Both the position numbers and the translations under genes were made by a program. The notes below the pieces were generated by a model, which saw nothing but the letters and a program-made list of their open reading frames with translations, did no database searches and was not told where the DNA came from. From Talinum fruticosum (lineage: Eukaryota; Streptophyta; Magnoliopsida; Caryophyllales; Talinaceae): a DNA stretch of 64,000 nucleotides. The DNA lies in assembly GCA_021018815.1 (NCBI GenBank), contig JAITYX010000008.1:3718001-3782000 (forward strand), given 5' to 3'. Positions 37,690 through 51,682 of this stretch are shown here, piece after piece; within the stretch, counting starts at the first letter, position 1; every line of letters starts with the position of its first letter.

Positions 37690-39541
37690 TTCTTTATACT
37701 TTTTTTCCCATGAATAATAAGATTTAAAGGAACATAAAATGATACTGAACTTAACCTAATCAATTAATTGTTACCTTCTCTAGACTAATAAAAATAACCC
37801 CATTAATCTCGACTAATAAAAATATATTCGCATAGAACTTGAAATGTTCACCATAAACCATATAAATTATAACAATCCACTTAATTTCGATAAATGATCT
37901 TGAAAAGGTTTCGGCCATATCATCATGGGTGGCAAATATAATGTGACATGAATTCAACAAAAATTATAAGATTTAGATTGAAAAAAACAACCCAGGGTGG
38001 TCAAACTCATTTATTATTTATTATTAAAAACGTAATCCAAGATTCACAATCTAAGAAATAAGTGTAATATGTACGATGAATTGATCATCACACACAAAAT
38101 TTGTTTGAAAATTAACTTCAGGTTAATAGACTGAATCACTAAATATTCCAAGGAGCTAAAGAATAAGGATCCCAGTACGGTTAAGCAATATTTTTACAGA
38201 AAGAAGTCCCGGCTTTGTAGCAAAATTTAAACCAACAAAACACAAAATACAAGTGAGCTCTCTAACAAGAAGACCCCTATGAATAAGAGAGAAGGCGGCG
38301 GGTGGAGCTATAACAAGAATTGTTACAAATTATCAAACCGACGGAACGAAAGATCAGGAAGTGATTGTATCCAGAATCATAGGAGACAGGAAACTCCCAA
38401 AATGAAGCACTTCACGCTCTCACCTCAGGGGTTAACCAGACTTTCTCTACCTTATGCGCACATCTATCTTTGAAAGCCTTCAGTTTGTCCTCTATCTGAA
38501 ACCAAATTGTCAATTGTTAAAACAAACGTTCCTAAAAAAAAGGAAAGGCAGGAAAAGGGAAACCAGATCATTAGCCCATCACCCCGAAGTCCAACCTCAG
38601 GGGGCATATGGGTTATTCAACCATACTTTCCTAGAGAGACTGTTTCTATTCAACTGGACAGTGAAATGCTAACTTACCTACTACTACATTGTAATGGAAG
38701 CATAGAGGGTAAGGCAAACATTTTGCTGTAGCCAATATTCAAAAGCGGATGAAAGAAAATTTCCTTATAATACATGTGGAATGGTGTGTCAGAAAATCAG
38801 ATGACATGTGAATCTTTCGTTTGTTGGTTATATTCTTATGCATGATGATTTATCCATGAAGAGCTAAACAATTTAAATCAATGTACAAGAAGGTGGACAC
38901 CACCACCAGCACTGGTCTACTACATTGAGCTACCACGTAAGGTGGTATTAGAAATCCAGGCATAGGCAACCTTACACTTCAAGCAGTGTATAAGCAGGTA
39001 GACTACAATAAAATTTTAGGGGCATGTACAACAAGAGAAGAGGCTAGTAGAAGAAAAGGCATTTTGGGAGACTAACAGAGTAAAGAGGCAGGTAGAAGAA
39101 CTCGTTAAACACGGTTTGACAGTGTAAAGGATAGATTTTCTCTAAAGTTCTCGAAGTTTCTATGAACGAAGAATTTCTGAAATACAAAATTGAGGCCTTG
39201 CATAAAGTTTCCATGTGACATGATAAATGCCTGATATTTATTTTTTTATATTTTTACGAATAATAATACCAACCATCAAACTGTATTTCCCTTAACACCT
39301 ATTCTACACAGCATATCAGGGGATCATTAGGTTACATGAGAAATTTCAATAGGGACAAGAAGGTGGCTGAAAGCTTACTGAGGATGTCAACCAATAGTTC
39401 TTATTTCCATTACAGTGGGTTTGGAACCTTTCTTTTTTTTTTTTTTTTTGGGGAGGGGGAAGGTGGGAGGAGGGGTTTGGGCAGTGGAATAATCATGCTA
39501 CCTGCATCTATCATCCACTGCTACTGTTGTCCCAATCAAGA
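37690..39541. other. intergenic, no gene recognised
   Basis: Lies between the promoter of the PAC1-like gene and the 3' end of the ceramide synthase gene. It contains a T-run/G-run tract at 39433-39476. Several short open frames (38279-38731, 39336-39590) have no recognisable domain and run antisense to the ceramide synthase 3' region. Confidence 0.5.
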
Positions 39542-42500
39542 TCAATCTTCATGTCCATCTTCATCTTCGGAATCTGTAAAAGGAACATAATTGCAGTAAG
39601 TAAACTTACATCAAAGCCAACCAATCCAACAAATGCATCATGAACTTTGGAACAAAAAGATCACAACAGATAACATAAGATCAAATTTTCACATTATTGC
39701 CCTAGGCACAACTTACTCTAATAAACACTGAAACTGAAGCACTAAGATATCACTTAAAGGTGCTAGCGGATCCACATTATTAGCTACCAGTAAACTTAAT
39801 ACCTGAATTGATTAATTATCAGACCAATAGTCCAATACCCAGGGAATACAGTGGAATTGAAGGAAATTGGCACTACTAGGGAAAGTTGCCGAATATAGAA
39901 TCCAAACACAAGCAGAGAGAGCAATGTTTCTGCTGATCAATTTTCCGAGTTAGCAGCTCAAAGATCCGATGTCACACACCTAAGGAGTCCTGGGAGGTTG
40001 CTTTGTTGACAATTCATTGCCTAATAATATTTTTACTTTCAGAAAAAGGAAAAGAAAAGGGGAGGGGGAACCATTCATGTGATAAGTTCTTTGTCGCAGA
40101 TCTGCATCCTAAATAAAGTGAACATAGACGAAGAAACTAGCAAATAACTTACCAGATCGAACATCATCACTGAGCTGACCTCTTGCTTGGATTTGTTTCA
40201 CCAACATTCGATACATCAACACCCACCAATAAATATGAAGAACAAGCAGACAGTACAGGAGAGTGTTGAACAAATAGTAATAGATAGGTCCCTCGACAGG
40301 ATGTTTTTCCTTGTCCAATGTCAAGACAACTTCATAGCTGCATAAAAGGAGGTCAACATTTGAAAAGCAGTTCAAGACAAATCATATGGCCTACAACACT
40401 CATTATTACTGTTAAGACATACTCTTTATAATCTAGTAGTGAGAGGAAATGCAACTCTCAATAACCAAAGAAGTTGATGAAGAGTAACTTTTCAGAACTT
40501 CGATGGTCCCAAACTCCTAGATAAGAAGTAAATTGGTTGCCAAGCAGTCATGTGTTCACATTTATATGGTCTTATTGACAGAAAATGCATACCATTGTTC
40601 TGATAAATATCTAACAGTTGGCATTATATTCAATGAATGGACTTTTTAGTTTATAGAGAGATACATTGAAAGGCTGTAATAAAGAAACCTGCAAAAATGC
40701 AGCATATGTCAATCAAATAGCAAAAATTTCAATATACACATATTTTGTACAATATGCTATGATATGATTTGCCCCAACGCAATCAGAGAAGTAGTAATTT
40801 GGAAATAAGAAGGATTTTAAAATGTGATATGATATGCTTTTCCACAAAGCGATCAAAGTTCCTCTCTAATGCTGCAGCAGTATGGTACCCAAAATCATGT
40901 GTGGTACCCAAAATCAACTTGGTTCACTCAATTCGAGGTCGAGTCACAAGTTCTGACCAAAAGGCTTAAATATAGAGCTGCTCATGCTGACCTCGAGCAC
41001 AAATCAATTTCAAGTCAGTAAGAATGCTATTCATGTCCACAGCGTTTGAAAATCCAGGCCCAACGAGTATTAAATCCACTTCAAGCTCACCAAATCACAA
41101 GAAGCAAGTTCACCTCGACTATACTCAGGCTTGACTTGCCTCATTATCACCCTAGCGATCACTTCTAATGGTGAATATTGAACACAAATCTGACTTTGTT
41201 CTCAAAAGAAGTAAGTAGAAAGTTGGAAGTATTGCATGGTTAGTTGTATTAACACTGGCGCAGAAAATAAGGTTGAGAGACAAATCAACAAGAGAGACAG
41301 GAAACAAGCAATTAGCACCGTCAGTGTAGAGATTATGAATGCATGTATAAGAGATTGGACACCTAGGAAGGCAAGAAGGATGTTTTTAAAAGGGATTAGA
41401 GCTTCAAAAAGGAGAGCAAGAATAGACGTTTCAAGTCCTAAAATATGGACAGAGGCAACTGAACTCAGGAACTTTAGAATTACAGTACTTCAGTTATTCA
41501 AAATTTAACAAAGATCACAAGTCAAGTGAATGACAAACATAGATCTGTTCTAGCCCTGAAATATCATATACAAGTAATATAAAAATAAGCAGTTGATTAC
41601 TAACCTTGTACTCCAAAGGACCCAAAAAGGGTAATATGTAAGGCGAAGCAAGACCCAAGATATTACGAAGAGGATGAAAGCGACGCTAGCAATAGATTCA
41701 GCACCACTGTATTTCGACATTTTCCCTACCTCAAGAAACACATCACTAGCGTCGTGTAGAGCCAAAACAATCGAACCAACTCGTGCAAATCTGTATAAAC
41801 AGAGAACTCAGAAAATTAGCACATGGACATTAAGCAGAAAATGTCTATGCCTCACAAATCGAACATATTCTACATTAGAATTGCAGCAGCTATGCCTATG
41901 GCTCACACGCTTTTGGCCTTCACAAGATTCACCAGCTTTTTGGTTCATATCACGTTTAGCCTTCATTCTATGAGATTACAATTGATTTCAAAAATTTTTG
42001 AAAATTCCTTCCCACAAAAAGGAAGGGGAAAACAGCAGAAATCTATAGAAAACAGCTTTTTGCTTTTCAGGTGAAGGCTGTGTGCATATTAACTTCCCCC
42101 AACCCCTGCTTCAGTGGGATGATTACCGAGCATATATTTGTAGAAGCTTTCGAGATTTCTGCCCAATGGCTAATAATTTATTACGAAGCTTTTGGTGCTA
42201 CATTACTAAACTTCGGTAAGAATCTTGATATGAGGATATGAATCCGGCGTTTTACAAAATTCCAGGACATGCTACTGTTATAATGTAAGGTCAAATGCAT
42301 GCTTATTGCATCAATTGCAACTGAAAATGACAATACAGGAAATTCCCAGATACACCCCTAACAAAATCAATGTTTCCTCCCAATGGAAAGCAACATAGAA
42401 TGTAATTGAGTTACAAAAATACCTGCAAACATATGATAGAACAATGAGAATTAACGTTGCAATATGATGCCCCATTGAAACACCAAAATCGGAACGCCTT

Positions 42501-44020
42501 GTTTCCCAGAAAATAAGAGCAAAAATTGAATATGTGTAGAATCCAGCAGCATACATATACAACCCTTTCAACTTCATCCTGCAAAGGACAGAACCATGAG
42601 CTATAAAATGCAAACAACTTCAAAATGTGGGCATCGAAGTAAAAAGCTGGTTATTGAAGAAAGCCTTGAACATCTTACTTCAATTTCTGGTCAGGCCAGA
42701 CCTGATCTCCAGGCCCCACCCAAAAATACTTTGTCTTGGTGAACCAAGGTTCATTATAAGTCACTGAAAGAGCAAGAAATTCTGCTGACAGAAAATACAC
42801 ACATTTCCATGCTGATTCCTTGAACTTTCGTAGCTTCTTTTCTTCTCATCTGAGTCAATATCTTTCAACTGATAATTCTTTCCAAAAATCAATCTCTTTC
42901 CAATTCTCTGCATCACACAAGCAAATCTTAGCTTATGACAGTAACCTACAGAATGCTGACCTTAACATTCTTCAAACAATTACAGAATATGCATCGCCGT
43001 AGCCAACTAAGCCTGCCCAGTAACCGTCATCTTCTCTGCCATTTTCCACCAATCACTGTCCTTTGCTACTAGGCTGCCAAGTTCTAACCAAGCTCTATCC
43101 ATAGATTCTGGTTTACCAAAATAGTAACTATTGACAAAGGATTTACATGTATGAATTCCCATTTCCAAATACCAAGTTGGAAGAATTGATTAGGCTTTTG
43201 GCCTATATACGCATTATTCTTCTATCAATTGTGGAAGAGACTCAAGATAGTTAAGATCACACAGAGAAACAACCAAAATTCAAACATCACCAGTATTATC
43301 TGCAAATTGTGGAAGCAGTTTTTATGGTAGGGCAGAAGATTCAGAAAGTTATGAGGGAAATTGCGAAAATCTGTCAAGCATAACTAGTAGTAAGGGCAGA
43401 AGCATTCAAGAACAAAACGTTAAACCTAAGCACGTGGAGCAAGTGAAGAAATTATCGAAGTAGGAATTGTCTAAGACTGTCAAGTAGTTTATGGACTAGT
43501 GAGTGACCAAACATATCAGCATTCACCCAACTAAACCAGTTGTTCATCTCATATTACAACTAAAACAGTTCTAGCTTAAGCAAGTCATTCACCCAAATTG
43601 GGCAAAAATCAAGCACAAATATTGATCCAGAATCACGCAAAATCAAGATAATATTCAGCAAAACCACTACCCAAACAATCTTTGATCCACCCACCATTAT
43701 CAAAACTTGAGAAATAACAATTAAACAAGAAAGATATCAGCATTCTAAGAAAGATCATTCAAAGACTAACATAATGCTACTACTATTAATCAGTCAATTC
43801 ACCAAAGCAAACAAAGCCCCGAAAATCAGATAAAAAACCCAATAGAATCAACATTGATCATAGAAAAGGAGATTGGAGTTTGTTTGATTACCTCGAAGAC
43901 GAATTTATCCAAGAAGAAACGAACAGAAGGGAAGAAGACAGCAAAGAGAGGGAGGATGCAGAAATCGGCATAGTTAGGAGAGGATTCTTGGTGCCAGTCA
44001 ATGGAATCAATAAGACCCAT
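39542..44020 (-). CDS. LAG1/LOH-type ceramide synthase, with one 1-base frame break
   Basis: Acyl-CoA-dependent sphinganine/phytosphinganine N-acyltransferase of the endoplasmic reticulum. Six exons with GT-AG borders: 43892-44020, 42679-42907, 42423-42578, 41605-41790, 40153-40337 and 39542-39573. The N-terminus [13 protein letters not shown] is typical of plant LAG1 homologues. The TLC domain spans exons 2-5 with several membrane helices. The Lag motif is complete: [15 protein letters not shown], then [19 protein letters not shown]. The C-terminus is acidic ([10 protein letters not shown]). One base is missing in the T4 run at 42838-42841 (A-run on the coding strand). With it restored, exon 2 joins in phase and the protein has 305 residues, normal for the family. 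It most resembles Arabidopsis LOH1/LOH3, the very-long-chain class; the subclass is an inference. Confidence 0.93.
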
Positions 44021-44052
44021 CTGCAACCCAAAATTGAGCGACGAATCTGGAG

Positions 44053-44079
44053 GGGAGAGAGAGAGAGAGAGAGAGAGAG
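44053..44079. repeat. (GA)n tract in the ceramide synthase 5' UTR
   Basis: About 13 GA units on the plus strand, read as (TC)n in the minus-strand transcript, roughly 35 bases upstream of its ATG. CT-rich leader tracts are common in plant promoters and 5' UTRs. Confidence 0.75.
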
Positions 44080-47000
44080 AGTTAATCACACAATTGAAGC
44101 GAACCTGGAGAGAGAAAGTAGGGATCTTCAAGCGATAGAACAGAGACACGAGTCGAGTCTGAGTCTGCCCTGTTTCTCTCTCTCTCCCTCTTCTTTCTCC
44201 TCCGTGTGCTGAAGGAAACAGCTGAGCTCGGAAAGTATAATCTTCATTTCTTTAGTTGCAGCGCATCATAAAGTCAATCAAAAGCGATGCATCAATCCAT
44301 CTAGACTTTGCGCCTTCCTTTAAATAAATAAAAGTAAAAATAAAAATTCTATCTTTTCACAAATTAAATTATCGTCTCCTTTGCACAGAAAAAAAAATTG
44401 TCGGTTTTGAGTACCCATGGTTGATTGATCATGAGTTAAGGCTAGCGAGGTTTTATTTTATTATTAAGTAAATAAGGCTTAAATAATGATATTTACGGAA
44501 TTTGAATCAATGTATGTAATATTGACTCTCACAGATTTTATCAGTTAGGGCAATTCCTAATCTTTGGGTTTACTTGTAAGATCGATTCAGAAACATATAA
44601 TTTTGTTTGAACATAGAATCTATGAAAATAAACCATTTTGAAGATTCAAAAAGTTCAAAGTCCACGAAGACAGTGCTTGCCTACGTGAGCCAAGCCCACG
44701 AACGACACTTGTGAATTTTTAAAAAATCAAACCCTGATTTGGGCTACAAAGTCAGCCCAAGAAACGCCTACAAGTCCCGACAATCACTGCACATGGAGCC
44801 CAATTGTCATGTCCATATACTCTTTACCAAAATAAAAAATAAAAATATAATTTTACAGAATCAAATCCTAAACAATTATTATCACAACAATTAAAATTAA
44901 ATAAAATCTTCAAATGTTACGTGTTAAATAATAAAGTAAGTTAATTTTATTTGATATAATCTTATAATTTTATTCGAGTCAAATATTATTAATTCATAAA
45001 AAATAGGAAGATTTTCTCCATATGAGACTTCATTCATAACGCCAGGAGAGACATCGGCTGGATGGAAAGCGGCGTGATGGGGTCATGAGTGATGACCATA
45101 TTAGAGTGTCCCATGCGACCAAGGATAAAAGATCGTGACAAATTAAAACCAAATTAAATAGACCCTTCAACAAAAACTAAACTTGACCATGATGCATGTT
45201 TGTCCTAGGAATTAATGATGCCCAATTGTCCACCATTATATCGACCTCTCAAGAATAACTATATATACTGAATTTTCATACATTACAATAGTAATAATAA
45301 CGGTTTAAAATGTGATCCGTTTTCATATTAAAGTGTGATCCGTTTTATTATTACTATTCGAAAAATTATTCATTTGCGTTCTTTTATGTCCTTCCGAAAG
45401 AAACAAAAAAATTCAATTGTTTACTTCAGAAATAAATCTATTGGGAAGAGCCTAGCATATGTCCCCAGCCCAAAAATTTTACCTCTAACCTCAGTTTTCA
45501 AACCAGGTAGATTAAAATATTTAGACTTACAGCAGTAATAATTTTATTTTTAAATTATAAAAATGTTGCTTTTATTGAATTGTATATTAATTAAAACACT
45601 GCTCGTGCTACCTTTGTTTATTTAAAAATTATTTACATGAATTCGGGCACACTTGAGTCAATAAAAGATTAAAAAAATATTCTTCTTCCTACCATTTCTT
45701 AACATATAGTCTGAGATTACAGTTTTTGAATCCACAATAATATAAACGTTGTTGTTTATATATATATGCCTATATATATTTCAAGCAAAGATTTCCTATT
45801 TTCTGGAACATTTTTTAAATATTAAGGGTTTGTTTGAACTTATATACAAAACGCATATGAACAAAAAATATAAATAGAAACAAACATAAAAGAATAGAAA
45901 TGAATCGTTAAATAAGATATATGAACATAAACAAAAATAAAACATAAATAAATTTTGTTTTTAATGTAAAGCCAAATAGGCTCCAAGAGACAAACAAATT
46001 TTCCTTGTAATTTCTTTTATTATCACACATGACAATCGGTAGAATCCAATTCTTATAAAAAGATTGTTTAATTTTTCTTTACTTACCAACGTCTCCCTAC
46101 AAGTCATACTATGCGATGAAGATGAATTCATAATTGAAAAATGTAATAAAGTTGGTCCATTATAATTTAAGTTTTCAAAAAATTAAACATTTATTCCTTG
46201 GTTTTTAACCTTGTGTAGCCTATGTGATAAAAATTAAAAAAAAAACTTACAAAAAAAAAACCCTTGTATCGTATGGCATCGGGTTTCCTTTACTACCATA
46301 AGTTGTTTATATCTATGGCAATATATATTTTAGGGCAAAATTTACTAATTTCTAGAGTACTTTAACTTTCAAGGAAAGCGTAAGTTTCTCTCCATAGATT
46401 TTTTTATTCTTATAATTTAGGTAGACCTCGAACTTACGACGAAAATAATTACATAATGTTTATGTACTTACCATTTTCTAAGTTACGATTCTACTTCAAC
46501 CTTCGTGATAGTCATACGAATTTGATGAAGTTGAATTTGTTGTTTATTAATTGTGTAGGGCTACACTAATGTAAAAATTATTAAATAATCCCGGATCTAT
46601 GCACCCGAAATCACATTATAAATTTTGCTACCCCGAATACAGTACGAGGGGAATTATGAACACTTGCACATATTTATTTGATTATTATTATGTGTTTTTT
46701 ACAAGTCCTTTTGAATTTAGAGTGGAGTTGTCTAGCCGAGATCTTCAAATGATTTAAAATCCTGCATATCTTATGCATACACTTGTAAGGCAAAACCGTC
46801 GTGATCTCCTCTCCATGCACTTAGACAACACATTCAATGTCAATTAAGTGCCGCCCAATAAAATCCCACCACAATTAACGCTCGTGCACATTAAACCTTA
46901 GAATCAACCACAGCTACACATCTGCTAATATTACTCTCAATCTCGTTTCACAATATTTGTCGCTTTTGGTTGTGAAAGAATATTAAAATGATCAATTTAC

Positions 47001-48642
47001 CCTAAAATTTTATTAAAAATGAAAAAATTGATGAAAATAGAAAGAAAAAAAGTTGGTAAATTAGTCACTAATATGTTATTGGATTATAAAGTAACAGATA
47101 TAATAAAACAAAAAAATTAATTTAAGTGACATGTATTATAAAATGGAAGGAACAAGTATAACCCATCCACTAAACATAAGTCTAAGTGAACAGTCTCTAA
47201 CTAATAAAGTATAAAATAAAAAAAAAAGTCTCTTTTCATTTCAATGTAGAACAACTCTCCACACTCTCTATAAACTTCTACTACTATAATCTTTCTTATT
47301 CCACTAATACAAATTATTTAATATTATCAAATATCTGGAATGATACACATACACACACACAACACAATTATAGGCATATAAACAAAGCAGCTAATCAGCT
47401 TTTAAACTTCGGGCATTATATCACATCCTCTTTCATTTCCGATTTCTGTAATTGTCTCCTCAACTTCATTCAATTTTAATCGATACACTTGATATTTATA
47501 ATTTCTCATATTTAGAGAGAAAAATCAAGACAACACATACCTCCACTATCACTAGCACTTTAAAATCAAGTGGAAATTAACACCACTCTTTCAAAAAAGT
47601 GTAAACTTGTTGGCATTTAACAGCTTTAGAAGACGATGAATGGCCATAAATAAAACCCTAGAAATAAATCCATCAAGATGAAGGCAACCCTTTTCCCTTT
47701 ACACCCTTTCACCCACCCAATCATATGCACATGCAGACAACATATAAATGAGCCATCCATCCATCCTCGTTGTTATTGTTAGGTACTTACTATGTGTAGA
47801 GAGAGAAAGAGAGAGGGAAAAAACAAAAGGCCAAGGGGAAGTAATAAAATCATCATAAAATGCTTGGTCAATTTTGGGACATTCATATTCATATTCATAT
47901 ACGATCCAAAGGTGCCATAATAATAACAATAATTATTAATAATTGCCCCACGCTATGAAAATTATAAATAAATATCTTTAGGGGTACTTTCTTTATCTTT
48001 TATCTTTTTTTCTGTTTTTCCATTACATATATGCACCGTGGCAATACATAGTTCATGTGTTCAATATGTGATGTGACCATTGATACATCATCATCTTGCC
48101 TAGTATACGTTTGTCTTTTCAACTCTCTGTGTTTTTTTCAATCAAGCAGAAACATTATGCAAATATTAATTATACGACTATTATAGCAAACTCCTCCTCC
48201 TAATTGACAACTATAATTAGACCTCTTTGACTAAGTCTATCAACAACCTTCTTAACATTAAAGATAAGTTAATAATACACAAATTCTTATATGACATCGT
48301 GTCACATAATAATTATTGTGAGATGAGGTAATTTTTTGAATGTTTAAATATGACTACTAACTTATATTATAATGACTTTTAATTTAGAAGTAACTAATAA
48401 TTTATCAAGATGTGACTTTTATTAAGATTATCCGTAAATAAATTATTAGTCGCCCTCTAATATTTAAAGTCACTATAACAATTTACGTTTCACAATAATT
48501 TTAAAGTGTTAATATATATATATATATAATGATTGACATTATATTTTAAAAGTTATACATCATCTTACCTTATAGAATAGTCAATATAGGTGTTACTGAG
48601 ATTTGAACATGAGAACTTTCACTTAGAAATACTCTAATAACA

Positions 48643-48700
48643 TGTTCAAGAACCAACTCAATCAAAAGTTTAAAGTTTTGGTTGAGTTGGTTCTTAAACA
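48643..48700. repeat. 26-bp inverted repeat (hairpin)
   Basis: The left arm 48643-48668 and the reverse complement of 48675-48700 agree at nearly every position, around a loop of about 6 bases. The arm (AAGAACCAACTCAA) resembles a repeat seen near TGATACCATG strings in many plant genomes, so it is likely transposon-derived rather than a microRNA. Confidence 0.65.
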
Positions 48701-48872
48701 TTTCTAAATAAATTATATCACGATAATTTATAGTAGTGCATCTGGTAAAATGGAGTTTATACAGTATTCATGTTTCAAACCCTATTGATTAGGATGAGTT
48801 TGTAGATGCTTAATTGATTATAAGCCAATAATTAGAGTGAAATATGATTTGATTGAATAGGTATAGGAGCCA

Positions 48873-48914
48873 AAATGAAAATGAAAATGAAAATGAAAAT
48901 GAAAATGAAAATGA
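48873..48914. repeat. (GAAAAT)n tandem repeat
   Basis: About seven hexamer units. Confidence 0.85.
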
Positions 48915-50243
48915 AAGGGGATTGTGATTGTGACTGTGATTCGAGAAGGGGCAATAAGTGACAACCTCATCCCTTGAGATTTTCCACTATCCGACGTAAG
49001 AAAAGCCAAAAAGAGGCAGTTCAATTCACTGGGAAAAAGGCTGGCTGTGGCTGGCTTCACCCTTGGGGCCTTCAGGGACTCTCAGTGCGCTCTCTCTCTC
49101 TCTCTCTCCCCCGCCCCCTAATTCTCTCATGACTTTGACAGATGTTGAAAGCACCAAAGTTGAATAAAAAGCACCCTAAAGTTGCCAACAATATTGTTTA
49201 TTTTTCAACTCTTGCTCATAATTTATATCTATTAAATTATGTTTAATCACCCTGTATATATGCATGCATGTTTTATTTCTCTTAAAAGTACTTTAACAAA
49301 AAAATGTAATATTTTTTTGAAAAGTACGGTATATCTTTTGATATTTTTTATTGCTGGTATCCAATAATAATTATATTAAAATCATGATTAAAGTTTTAAC
49401 TTTAGAGATTAAGGAAATTAAGTCAAAGTGATTTTTTTCCAATCAAACTAAATTCTCTTGTGATTTTTTTACATATTTTTTAAAAATGAATGTATATGTT
49501 ATTTTCTTGTATGGTTGTTCAGGATAACATAATCTCACTACCCGATTCTTTTTATAATAGAGTGTAGCCGCATTTGATAGATAAAAGTCTTTCAAAAGAA
49601 ATATTAAAGATAAAATTTGGAAAATTTTTTTGAACAAAGAATCATCTTAATAATATACGTTCTCTTATGCGAACACCATTAAATTTGAAATGTGAATGTT
49701 TTCCTCAACCGTGATAATTCATACGGCTGAGGGTACCGTTGATATTAAAACATACGATTTCTCATTTGAAAACGTTGCTTTCATACTATAAAATACCACT
49801 TACATTCAAGAATCATCTCCATTAAGAATTTAAATTGATTTATAAATAATTTTATATTATAACGACCCTATTCGTTGTTAAACCGAAATTAAATCCCCTC
49901 CTGCTGGCTTCTGTTGAGGTGGCTTAATCCATTAGTTGGAAATGAAGAGGGAAGAGGCATTTAGATCACTGTTATTCTCATTGAATGATATAGGGGGCAG
50001 AGGAGTTAAAGGTTATAGTTTCTCCAGGTGTGTCTTTTGCTAACCATATAAGAGAGAGAAATAAAACCTTCTAATTATTAAAAAAAAAAACCCCAAGTCC
50101 CTTCATAATAAATCTAGCATGTCATGTGATATTGTACTAGGCTACAAATACAACTTTATATCAGTCCCAAGTTTGGACCCAACTCAATCTCTATATGCTT
50201 AGGGCTTTATGCTCCATGTTTCCTCCTTTGCCCTAATCCCAAC

Positions 50244-50247
<4 letters not shown>

Positions 50248-50298
<51 letters not shown>
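50248..50298. repeat. (TA)n microsatellite
   Basis: About 25 uninterrupted dinucleotide units. Confidence 0.9.
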
Positions 50299-50303
<5 letters not shown>

Positions 50304-51479
50304 GTATCTATTTTACAATGGGATTTTAGCAAATTTGTGAAGAAAATGTCATTCATGTTTTACATTTTGGCTCCTTGTTTGATCTATGCATATTACACGA
50401 GTGGTGAATATTGTAGCCTATAGTGTATCTAGGCTTGTTCCCTCGAACAGGAATGAACATGTATGTCTCGATAATTTTTCACATGAGTCCTCAATCTTAC
50501 GAAATTGGACATAAAACATATTGATTTTGAAAAATATCTTTCAAAATAATTCAACAAGTAAAGTTTAGAATTGTTCTATATAAGTTAATAATATTATATA
50601 TAAATGAATCTAATTTTTTTCAAAATTATACCAGAAATTTAAATGTTGAAGGTTATTTTTAATTTTTTGTGACTTTTGGAGGCCTCTTGAGGGGAGAGGG
50701 GGGACACGAGTTGATAGATGTAGAGATTTATTTTGCATGTATATATGCACAAGGAAAAGGGACAAGTAGGAAGCTAAGAAGTAAATTATCTAAGTTTGGG
50801 GTTTGGACCCACTCACATTCCCTCGTGGAGGAATTCATTGTGAACCTAGTGATCATGATTGTATAGATGTTGATCGCCCACGTTACACATTTCATGGGAT
50901 TTTTTCACAAAATTTCTAGACTCTAACTTCTTTTCTTTTCTTTTATAAACCAAATTTCTAAGTCATAAATTTCATGGCCATAAGGTGGACAAAATAAAAC
51001 TTCTCTTTGTTCATAATCTTAGAGCATTTTAAATCATTTTTTCTATTATTTATAACTTTCAAGAAGCAATAAGATGATAATTCTCCGTCTTAAAAAAATT
51101 ACTTTTTATGAGTTAATATAATCCTGAGTTAATTAGAAATATATATGATATGTATAATAATTGGTGATGTGGAGGTGAGGGAGGTTCATACAACACATGC
51201 CACGCGGACAAAATAAAATTAATAATTAGCCAAGATGGATGCCCAATGACATAACAAGACCACAAAAAACAAAAGAAAATTAAGAAAAATAATTAAACAA
51301 TTTATTAAGGAGGAAAGAAAGAGGGGATGACAACCAAAAAGAATAAATGGGGTTGCCAGGTGGAGGAATTGAATGAAATGGCTGGGTGAAGGTGAGAAGT
51401 AGTCAAAAAACATACCACCCAATGCAATATCAGCAGTAGCCTTTTAATTAATGAGCATCCTCTTCATACTTTAGATTTC

Positions 51480-51495
51480 ATCAATATATATTATC
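51480..51495 (+). promoter_or_regulatory. TATA-like element of the SOB FIVE-LIKE gene
   Basis: ATCAATATATATTATC, about 190-200 bases upstream of the start codon. It would place transcription start near 51520-51530, giving a leader that includes both the GA and the CT tract. Confidence 0.4.
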
Positions 51496-51556
51496 ATCTG
51501 GGACTGGGAGGCAACTCTGAGGGTTTATTATTTGCTCTTTTGTTGCCTTCTTTCTA

Positions 51557-51660
51557 TAGAGAGAGAGAGAGAGAGAGAGAGAAAGCTACATATCTTCATC
51601 ACTTGAGTTCACCACTGCAAGTCAAACCCACAACTCTCTCTCTCTCTCTCTCTCTCTCTA
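51557..51660 (+). repeat. paired (GA)n and (CT)n tracts in the SOB FIVE-LIKE 5' UTR
   Basis: A GA run at 51558-51582 and a CT run at 51634-51660 are complementary over about 25 bases and separated by about 50 bases. The 5' arm begins TATAGAGAG and the 3' arm ends CTCTAGAGAG. In RNA they could form a long stem just before the start codon at 51683. Confidence 0.8.
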
Positions 51661-51682
51661 GAGAGCTCAGAGCTTCTTGCTT

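Larger units (their letters stand above)
44230..51500. other. AT-rich intergenic region, no gene recognised
   Basis: About 7.3 kb without a supported coding frame. It contains the hairpin at 48643-48700, the (GAAAAT)n array, the (TA)n array at 50248-50298 and a (CT)n run at about 49089-49109 next to a GC-richer patch (49010-49090). No tRNA or familiar microRNA sequence was recognised. Confidence 0.55.

Noticed and set aside
49010..49090. GC-richer patch with CTGGCTGTGGCTGGCTTC as a possible microRNA precursor
   Set aside because: No match to microRNA families that I know and no convincing opposing arm nearby.
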